A DNA stretch of 64,000 nucleotides, from NCBI GenBank assembly GCA_021234155.1, contig JAJEKV010000217.1, positions 436,001 to 500,000 of the forward strand, read 5' to 3'. The notes beneath the pieces are model-generated. The model was given only the letters and a program-made list of their open reading frames with translations. It was not told where the DNA came from and searched no databases. How positions within the stretch are numbered: the first letter of the stretch is position 1; the number at the start of each line of letters is the position of its first letter. The stretch comes from Isoetes taiwanensis. Lineage: Eukaryota > Streptophyta > Lycopodiopsida > Isoetales > Isoetaceae. Positions 56,781-64,000 of the stretch are shown one piece after another. A program made the position numbers and the translations under genes.

Positions 56781-58020
56781 TTAGTTTTTATGCAAAAATA
56801 TTTGATGCCCATTTTCTCTCTTAGCATCTATCCAATGCCATCTTCCAAGATTATAGTTGTGTCTACCGAGTACATTTACTGCATATGTAATGTCGGATCT
56901 TGTGCAATTGCTCAAATAGAGAAGGCATCCTATTAACTCTCTAAATGACACACTCTGCCTTTCCCTGAACTCTTTATCATCTTTCAAGCACATCTCTTTA
57001 GAGATCTTAGTGCCAGGAACTATTGGCGTGTTAGCAATATTGAATTGTTCCATTCTAAACCTTTTGAGTATAGCTTTAATTCCCTGTGCTTGACATTATT
57101 CTCTCTATCTCTAATTACTTCAACTCATAAGAATTTTTTAAGTGGCTCGAGATCAGACATTTTGAACCTGTGCTTGAGAATTGTCTTACATTTTTGCAAA
57201 ATTCCTGGATTACTTGCAATCATGATGCAATCATCAACATCCATTAAGCATATTCCTGTATCTTCTTTAAAAACATAAATGTTTCCATCACTTGCTAGTT
57301 TCTCAAACCCCTGTTTCCTTAAAAATTTGTCCATATACATATACCATTGCCTCGATCTTTGCCTCAACCCATATACATCTCTCTTGAACTTCCAAACTTT
57401 TCCTTCTCCTTGTTCGAATCTAGGTGCTTGTTGCATATAAATATCTTCCTCCACCTTTGCATTTAAAAATGCAGTGCTGATGCGCCTCCCAATTTTTAGC
57501 ATTTGCTAAAGCAAGAAATAATCAAATGCTTGTCATTGTGATAATTAAAGAGAAGGTGTCTTTATAATCAATCCCCTTCCTCTAGATAAACCCTTGCGCC
57601 ACAAGCCTAGCTTTAAATTTTGGATTGTCACCTTCAAATGAACGTTTTACCTTGTAAATCCATTTGCATCCTATTATATTTCTATTTTCTGTAATATTAA
57701 CAACATCATAAGTCTCCGTTCTCTTAAAACTCTCATTTCCTCTTGCATTGCCAATTTCCATCTTGCACTTTTAGAAAGTATAGCTTCATCGTAACACGTC
57801 AGAGCTTTTGGATCAAGCATTATTAATGCCTCTACATAATTTGGATTAATCCTTTTACTTTTGGCCTCTGAATTTCTTCCATACACATTAGAGTTTACCT
57901 TTAACCCATCTTGGATTATTTGCGCATGTGTCCTTTTCCTTCTAGCTGGTCTTTCATGAAGGGATACTTGTTTTCCTGTTGAAACATCTGTGGTAGTATG
58001 TTCTGCACCATCTTGTGGTA
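56781..58020 (-). mobile_element. Ty1/copia reverse transcriptase remnant
   Basis: Minus-strand blocks of the copia-type RT (RVT_2): LSKSARWKLAMQEEMRVL (57,780-57,725), RRISTAFLNAKVEEDIYMQQ (57,490-57,430), WKFKRDVYGLRQRSRQWY (57,393-57,340), the catalytic region ICLMDVDDCIMIASNPG (about 57,262-57,212, VDD box) and the connection to RNase H (LIGCLLYLSNCTRSDITYAVN, 56,940-56,880). Frames change and stops occur; RNase H, integrase and LTRs are missing. This copy is older than the one in the P450. Confidence 0.8.
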
Positions 58021-58042
58021 AATGATATGAAGTTTCCAGTTT

Positions 58043-58273
58043 ATGATTTGCAAGCTCAGCTTTCTGTGGTGCAAGGGCTCAAAGGGTCAGAAGGGCGCTG
58101 TGACAAATTTGTTATTGCGCCATTGCAAATGCAAACTTATGCAAGTAGCTTTGGCAGAACTCATAGACTGGGAATCACCCACAGAGCTGGACGAGGACAA
58201 CGATGAGGAGGCACGCGACTGCATTGATGGTGAGTGTAAGTTTTGTGCAGCAATTGAGACCAATAATATTTGA
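58043..58273 (+). other. Unrecognised 76-residue ORF with acidic Cys-containing end
   Basis: Frame with LAELIDWESPTELDEDNDEE and CIDGECKFCAAIE. It could be an exon of a host gene or part of a repeat; no family was recognised. A splice-like GTGAGTGTAAG lies at 58,229-58,239. Confidence 0.25.
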
Positions 58274-58444
58274 AGTCAGTCCACAGTCATTTCAACAGAG
58301 GGGATAAAGATGATAAACCCTATGTAGTCCTTATGCATCTCCTAGATTGGTAGCCTTGTTGAAATCTAAGACCCTTAAGTCAAAGCCATATGATAAACAG
58401 AACTTGTATAAAATATAATAAACAAAGAAGGGGGGGAGGGTGGG

Positions 58445-58623
58445 TTCAAGAGAATAAGGTACTGCTGAGAGAAGAGGAAGCGCCGATGAGTCGTGGATGC
58501 AGAAACGCGCCTGAAATAGTCGAATTCCCAACCAGAACGGGCATGCGCCACCCGCATGCATGCATGACATGCATGCTCGTCCCATTCTAGAATGGCGATC
58601 CGATGTCTCGGATCGATGCGATT
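58445..58623 (+). repeat. 179-bp direct repeat, left copy
   Basis: Nearly identical to 58,802-58,980 (one difference seen, A for G in the GCGCC[A/G]CCC context). It includes ATGCATGCATGACATGCATG and inverted pairs CGATCCGA / TCGGATCG and CATTCTAGAATG. Confidence 0.9.
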
Positions 58624-58801
58624 CTAGAATGGGACTCGCAAGAAACCAACAAACCGCCCGACTACCAGAGAACTTCCTTACAAACTAGGATCGAGGACGA
58701 AGGTCACAGGACGAGGCCAAAGGCCGGTAAAGGATAGCAAGAAAGATACGCCAAATTGGCTAAACCAGGCAGGAAGAAGCCCCTCCCCTGCCTGGAAACA
58801 A

Positions 58802-58980
58802 TTCAAGAGAATAAGGTACTGCTGAGAGAAGAGGAAGCGCCGATGAGTCGTGGATGCAGAAACGCGCCTGAAATAGTCGAATTCCCAACCAGAACGGGCA
58901 TGCGCCGCCCGCATGCATGCATGACATGCATGCTCGTCCCATTCTAGAATGGCGATCCGATGTCTCGGATCGATGCGATT
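58802..58980 (+). repeat. 179-bp direct repeat, right copy
   Basis: Partner of 58,445-58,623, 357 bases downstream. The 178-bp spacer is unique in this window. The pair looks like two solo terminal repeats or a recent local duplication. Confidence 0.9.
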
Positions 58981-60419
58981 AGGGTTTTGCAGGGTTCTGC
59001 ATGGTTTTGCACGATTTTGCCATCCTTATACACGGTTCTTTTAGTAGATTGATAGGCCAGATTTGAGGGCATATTCCCCCATGAACTGCTTCTTCCTTTC
59101 TTTTTGGTAGCTTTGCTGCCATTGTTCTTGCTTAACAGATTAAGTGATGCAGATCACAATTTTGCATTTCAGTTACAAAAAACATTGAGCATACAGAAAA
59201 GGTGAATAGATGAGAAATAAAAGAAAGCTAAGATCAAAGATGCAGATGGAAGACTACTAAAGGAGGTATACATTGAAATAGAAAAGTTTGAGCAGGGCAC
59301 AATTTCAAGTATGAACTTAAACTTCTTATATGCTCTAGCCACTTGATTCCACACATATTATATTCCAGAACTTAATTTGGTTATTTCCAAAGGAAAGCTA
59401 ATAACTTGATTCCCATTTATTTCAGGTCAATTAACATAATCCCTGTGCAAAATTCATGTGCAAGAAACCCGTGCAAAAAGCCCTGTGTTAGCATAAGCAA
59501 AACTCTGATATAAGCAAAAATTTCTTGTGCTTACAGTTATGACCAAAACTTTGCATAGACACAATACCATGCATGTCACTCAAACGATTACGCTAATCAC
59601 AGGTCAAATGACAAAAGTGGAGTTTCGAAACACCTGTCTATTCTTGAAGCCTAGTAAATGAATCGAGAGTTGAAACTTGGCGGGCCATTGTTCAAAAATA
59701 GCAAACCTTGCAACATTCTTCCTAGAAAAAGAATCCTTAGTTGATTCAGATGATGGATTTTGCTTTAAATTTCAAACGCAAATTAATGCAAATCGACTCT
59801 GCCCTTGTATTATGATATTATAAGATATTACAGATGGGTCTGGCAGATAGCTGAGCCATTTTGATTACCTTAATGAGAGCAGTATTTGTAGGAACTTCTG
59901 GAGCTGGAGACATTTCAAACTATAAGTTGTTGCACTGCTGCAAATGATTCGTTCATCTTGTGGGTAAATCGTTCAGGATCTAGACTTGCAAATATAGGGC
60001 TAAGGTAAGCATTCGGCTCTTTAGGATGAAGAGACAATCTGAAAATTATGATGAAACTTGCACCGGCATAATAAGGCGCCGCTTCTCCTTCGTTCCATTC
60101 ATGCCTGAAATCTGCCCCTGCTTCGTAAAACCTGCATAAGGCGTCGCTTCTCCTTCGTTCTATTCATTCTTGGCTTGCTTAACCTAAGGTAAACCTAAGA
60201 GAGTCAAGCGAAAAAGAAACTTTATTTGGATCCTTCGATGTAGTCAAGTCATTTGTGGCCCTAGGATCTAGGGCTTGGTCCAATACTTACGCCATAACAT
60301 TATAATATAGGAGTATTATGTACAAGCACCTTATTTAACAACCATTGTCGTGTTTGAACCAGTCTTAAATCAGAAAAACTATGTTTTTGGGTTGCCCCTA
60401 AGGGCAAGCCCTCGGTTAT
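58981..60419. other. Stretch without recognisable gene
   Basis: Short frames only. A 32-bp motif ATAAGGCG(C/T)CGCTTCTCC is repeated at about 60,068 and 60,136. Confidence 0.4.
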
Positions 60420-60599
60420 CACAACAGGAAAAAGGGCATTTAGCGACGTCTATAGCGACGTCTGAGTCACGTCTATCGCCCGACGTCGGCGGCGTGATCG
60501 GGACATCGCCGCCGGCGTCATCGCCGGATGCGACGCCGCATGCGGCGTCGCATCGGCGTTACGCGGGCGTGACCGCGCGACACAGACATGACATAGACG

Positions 60600-61030
60600 T
60601 CGCGTGCGACGTGACACGTGGAATATACACGTGGAATATACACGTGGAATATACACGCGGAACATCAACAAAATCCACGCGTGCCGTGGAAGCCACGTGT
60701 ATACGTCGCATGTGACGTGACACGTGGAATAAACACGTGGAACATACACGTGGAATATACACGTGGAATGTCAAAAAAATCCACGCGTGCCGTAGAAGCC
60801 ACGTGTGTACATCGCATGCGACGTGACACGTGGAATAAACACGTGGAATACACACGTGGAATATACACGTGTAATATACACGTGGAATGTCAAAAAAATC
60901 CACGCGGTCCGTTAAAGCCACGTGTATACGTCGCATGCGACGTCACGCGAAAAAAATTATGAAAACCCACGTGTGATTAGAAAAGCCACGTGGCTATTAA
61001 AAAAAGCCACGTGGATACGTCGTATGCGAC
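60600..61030. repeat. CACTA subterminal array rich in CACGTG (G-box-like) palindromes
   Basis: Three tandem units of about 106-119 bp start near 60,606, 60,712 and 60,818, each with a run of ACACGTGGAATAT 13-mers, a GTCAAAAAAATCCACGCG segment and GCCACGTGTATACGTCGCAT; a degenerate fourth unit follows to 61,030. CACGTG occurs more than fifteen times. Reading frames here encode the repeated peptide TWNIHVEYTRG and are artefacts. Confidence 0.85.
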
Positions 61031-61136
61031 GTGAAGGGAAAAAAAATAAAAAAAAATAAAAAAAATAAAAATGTTTGGCTTAGATAATTATTATAATATG
61101 ATGTACAAGGAGCAAAAGGGCATTTATATTTTTATA

Positions 61137-61290
61137 TAATCACAAAAGTATTTTATATTTATATTTCTAAATAATCACAAAAGTATTTTTATATTTATAT
61201 TTTTAAATAATCACAAAAGTATTTTTATATTTATATTTTTAAATAATCACAAAAGTATTTTTATATTTATATTTTTAAATAATCACAAAA
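61137..61290. repeat. 36-bp AT-rich minisatellite, about four units
   Basis: Units marked by AATCACAAAAGTATTTTT at about 61,139, 61,174, 61,210 and 61,246, with a final partial unit at 61,282. Confidence 0.85.
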
Positions 61291-61699
61291 GACTCGTTAA
61301 GGGGAGTATCCACCCTTTTAGCCTAGAGCTAAGCTCGGTCAGATTCAGTGGAGTAGTCATCCGATTCGGGGTTGGGATTGGATGGCCCTCCATCAAAGTT
61401 TGCAGATCCCTCGCCGACCCCGCGCCCCCTGTCCTGGTCTAGGCCTTCATTCAGATCCACCACTGCTTCCTATAAAAACCAAAAGAATATGGCATTAATG
61501 TAGTTCATAGAATTATAATAATTTTCTACAACGCACCCCCGCATTCCGGTGAAGTGGGATAGTTCCCTCTTCGTATAACTCTTGATACAGATAAACAGCT
61601 CCACGTTCCGTGGCTATTTTTACGTGCTTCTTGTTAGGGGGAAACCCGTATAGATAGCTCTATGACAATATAACGAGTATTAGCTAATGACATTTAAAG

Positions 61700-63429
61700 T
61701 TCTTATTAAAATTAATGTGAACTAATATAGCTCTTATAAATCTATTGTAAAACCCTTTTCGACCGCTGGAGCCCAAATGAGACGGCTTTCGTTTACTTTT
61801 AGTTGCTTTGTCGGTCCGAGCTCTATGTTTCTGTTCTGGATCCTTTGCACGTTCGAATGCAATCTGATTGCAAGGCACACAACATTATCACAAGTTAAAG
61901 TGAACGAATGGCAAAAAAAGATAAGAAATACCTTGATATCTTCCTTGTGGAGATTAAGTGGTTTAGGGACTTTTGACCAATCGCCTCCAACTTTTTCGCA
62001 ATTTTGCTTCAGGTCCTTGACCACTCTTTGCCTTTGACATAAATCGATAGATCAACGCAATATCAAAATAATAAAAACAAGAGTATGACTAGGTCATGCA
62101 CCTCCTTTTTCGTATCAGCTCGCCCATCATCGAAGTGAGCTTCTTCCAGTTAAACTTCTGTACTTTTTCTATCTCTGGGAAACTCTGTTTCATTTTATTT
62201 TTGACGCTCTCTATTTCGCGTTGGTCATAAAGCTTGGGCCACTCCCCTATACCGCGGGAGGCCATAAACGAGAGATATTATTTGAGACCAGCGTCCCCGG
62301 TGTAGTATAAAAGACACTTCCCGCGTCATCCATCTTAGGAAGATCGTCCTCAAGCGTAAATGGTGGGTATATAAAAGCGTGTTTATGTCTACCGTCAATA
62401 TACATATCCCGTCCCGATAGGAAACTTTTGAGCACTTTACAATTTATTCTAAGTGAAGAGAATGAACAAAACAACAAATTTAGATGACAAAGTACTAATA
62501 TTTAAGGTTGATATCTTAAATAATATGTTCACATAACTTACATCAAAAAATTATTATTATTATGATAGTCGGGTATATTCTGGGCCAAATCACCCACAGA
62601 CTTACATGTCTAAAACAAAGCGAAATGGACGCTCTTCTTCAGTGACACGTGGACGTCGTCGGGATCCGGACCTCTCCAAGTCAGGCGATTCACGATGTTC
62701 TTGGATCCCGGCTTTGTGATGATCGCCCGCGATCTTGAACGTTGTGAGTCCGTTGCTCCACTACTTCTTGACCTGGGAAGTAATGAGAGAATGAGCATCT
62801 TTAACATGCTGCAACCAAAGAAATGTTTGGTACGTAGTGGATATATATTTACCTGTTGAAATCTACCTCCAAGTTCCTTGCATTAGAAAAATCTGTTCCC
62901 GTCTCTTGCCTAGAACGGGAGTCCATACTACGTCTAGCGATCTCGATATTCTCGCGAGAACGTGGAGGCCGATAATCAACACTATGTCGTTGGGGAATAG
63001 GAGCGGGAGGCTGCCTAACTGGCGTTGGTGTCAAAGAGGCAAAATATGCTGCAATTTGGTCTCTCTCGGCGGGAGACATGTTTGCGAGGAAGGCGGGGAG
63101 CGGCGGAGGAGCTGCAGAAGCACAAATATCATGCAAAAAACAATTCATTTATTTATTATTTTTATAAAAGCTATCTTAATACCCAAACCTGTTGGTTGGT
63201 GTAGTGACAGGTGGAGGTTGGCTTCTTCGAACATTAGCACGATTGCCCCTACCTCGTGGAGTCCTCCTCCTATTTTCTCTAAACTCATCCCTTTCATCTA
63301 CACAACAAATTAAAACTCCATGCATAAACTCACATACCTAATTAGAGGGTAAATGGTATAATAAAAACTATATAAATACTTACATTCGTCTTCGTCATTC
63401 TCCGTACGATTGCGATTACCTCTATTCAT
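61700..63429 (-). pseudogene. Ptta/En/Spm-like plant transposase gene (Transposase_24 type), multi-exon
   Basis: The start is at 63,429 (MNRGNRNRTENDED). Exons read leftwards: 63,429-63,384; 63,297-63,189 (RRRTPRGRGNRANVRRSQPP); about 63,110-62,853 (SPAERDQIAAYFASLTPTP); 62,772 to about 62,610 (SRSSGATDSQRSRSRAIITK); 62,477-62,270 (MYIDGRHKHAFIYPPFTLED); then FPEIEKVQKFNWKKLTSMMG (62,190-62,130), KQNCEKVGGDWSKVPKPLN (62,010-61,955) and a basic block KSKRKPSHLGSSGRKGF (about 61,800-61,750). Splice sites are GT-AG. The basic N-terminus, W-rich middle and final block fit the plant En/Spm accessory protein (TnpA-like, DNA-binding). A stop in exon 4 and frame breaks suggest decay, although unresolved exon borders could explain some of them. 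Confidence 0.6.
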
Positions 63430-64000
63430 CGCCGGGAAAAAGAGCACACCTAGATCAAAAGAAATTGTGAGAGAAACATTTGATAACCATGAATGATATT
63501 GGTCGCAATAATAGAATGATACTTACAAACCATACAGATGAAAAATAGTATTTTCATGGTTCGAAATGTGCCACCAATGAGCCCCGGCAGACTTACTGCA
63601 GTCTTGACCGTCTTGACCGGGGGCGGAGGGGGAGAGGCATAACGCCATGAATATTGCATCAGCAGAAAGAGGGCCACAATGAGGAAGACCGCTAAGAATT
63701 GAGCCTCCGCCATAACTATATATATTAATTTGAACATAACGAGAATTAGCGAGAGAAAAGCTTTGAACAAGTGTCTTTGAATAAATACCTAAATTTATAT
63801 TCTTATCTTCTTATTTATATTAGAAAAGTATCTCGTATATATGTATGGGGTGCATATCGAACTCTAGGTTGCCATATTATCAGGCCATGTATCATGTCAT
63901 ACACCGAACCCTAAATTATCCCACGTGGCATTTTTAGTGCCACATCATGAAACCCTACGTTGCGTGTGGCACATCATCAAACCCTAGGCTGTGTCAAAAC
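63430..64000. other. CACTA interior; short ORF and repeats at window edge
   Basis: The frame at 63,450-63,770 (minus) has a hydrophobic N-terminal half (AVFLIVALFLLMQY), then a Pro run; it may be an exon or noncoding. From 63,900 on, GGCACATCAT-AAACCCTA is repeated twice (about 63,935 and 63,970). Confidence 0.35.

Larger units (their letters stand above)
60420..64000. mobile_element. Second CACTA (En/Spm) element, left end; runs off the window
   Basis: The left end reads CACAACAGGAAAAAGGGCAT followed by TTAGCGACGTC, a common plant CACTA terminus with one altered base in CACTA. Next come subterminal repeats with GACGTC and CACGTGG, a 36-bp minisatellite, and a multi-exon Ptta/En/Spm-like gene on the minus strand. 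The right end and the expected TNP2 transposase would lie beyond 64,000. Element orientation by gene direction is leftwards, so this is its 3' end. Confidence 0.7.

Noticed and set aside
60350-60962. ORFs with repeated TWNIHVEYTRG or FHVYIPRVYSTC peptides
   Set aside because: They reflect the 13-mer CACGTG repeats of the CACTA end in different frames.

Overview
This window looks like repeat-rich intergenic DNA of a land plant. The P450 carries the plant A-type layout with one conserved intron, and there are Ty3/gypsy and Ty1/copia retrotransposons, L1-like LINEs, CACTA (En/Spm) and Mutator-like transposons, and exons of the plant microtubule-bundling protein MAP65. Long stretches of decayed repeats suggest a large genome, possibly a non-flowering vascular plant; that last step is only an impression. 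I see no rRNA, complete tRNA, organellar segment, prokaryotic operon or CRISPR array. No fully intact host gene is visible; the best candidate is a P450 with a single frameshift.

Layout. 0-5.2 kb: a broken RNase-H-fold transposase-like ORF (minus strand), a possible unrecognised multi-exon gene, and a clean 754-bp non-autonomous Mutator-like element with a 9-bp target duplication. 5.2-11.6 kb: a tandem duplication of a CYP71-clan P450 with its upstream repeat DNA; copy 1 stops at an inserted copia fragment, copy 2 covers the whole protein in two exons but has one missing base. 13.0-13.5 kb: an array of a 24-bp palindrome. 14.4-16.7 kb: remains of a chromodomain gypsy element (minus). 16.7-18.2 kb: an L1-like LINE (plus). 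18.2-18.5 and 33.5-38.2 kb: two parts of a minus-strand LINE that seems to be split by a 15.0-kb CACTA element (18,496-33,540, 3-bp target duplication ATG). That CACTA element holds a decayed genomic copy of MAP65 and a six-copy array of a 1.13-kb tandem repeat. 38.5-47.6 kb: a complete LTR retrotransposon (minus) with 1.77-kb LTRs, a CAAGC target duplication and an extra RNase H domain placed between protease and reverse transcriptase. 47.6-48.3 kb: a LINE 3' fragment. 49.1-53.6 kb: two decayed copies of an unfamiliar intron-containing gene whose central part resembles a ParB-like fold, separated by an array of a 16-bp AT-rich palindrome; 3' remnants of the same family lie upstream of both P450 copies. 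54-58.3 kb: a LINE tail, AT-rich repeats and a copia reverse transcriptase remnant. 58.4-59.0 kb: a 179-bp direct repeat. 60.4 kb to the end: the left end of a second CACTA element, with an array of CACGTG-bearing repeats and a multi-exon Ptta/En/Spm-like gene on the minus strand; it runs off the right edge.

How the parts relate. Most of the window is a nest of insertions: a LINE and CACTA inside older LINE and gypsy debris, a copia fragment inside a P450, and a young gypsy element in older sequence. Several TGG codons have become TGA or TAG in the older copies, the pattern expected from deamination of methylated cytosine. The most novel signals are the ParB-like family with its palindrome array, the gypsy domain order, and the CACTA element with captured MAP65 and an internal tandem array.
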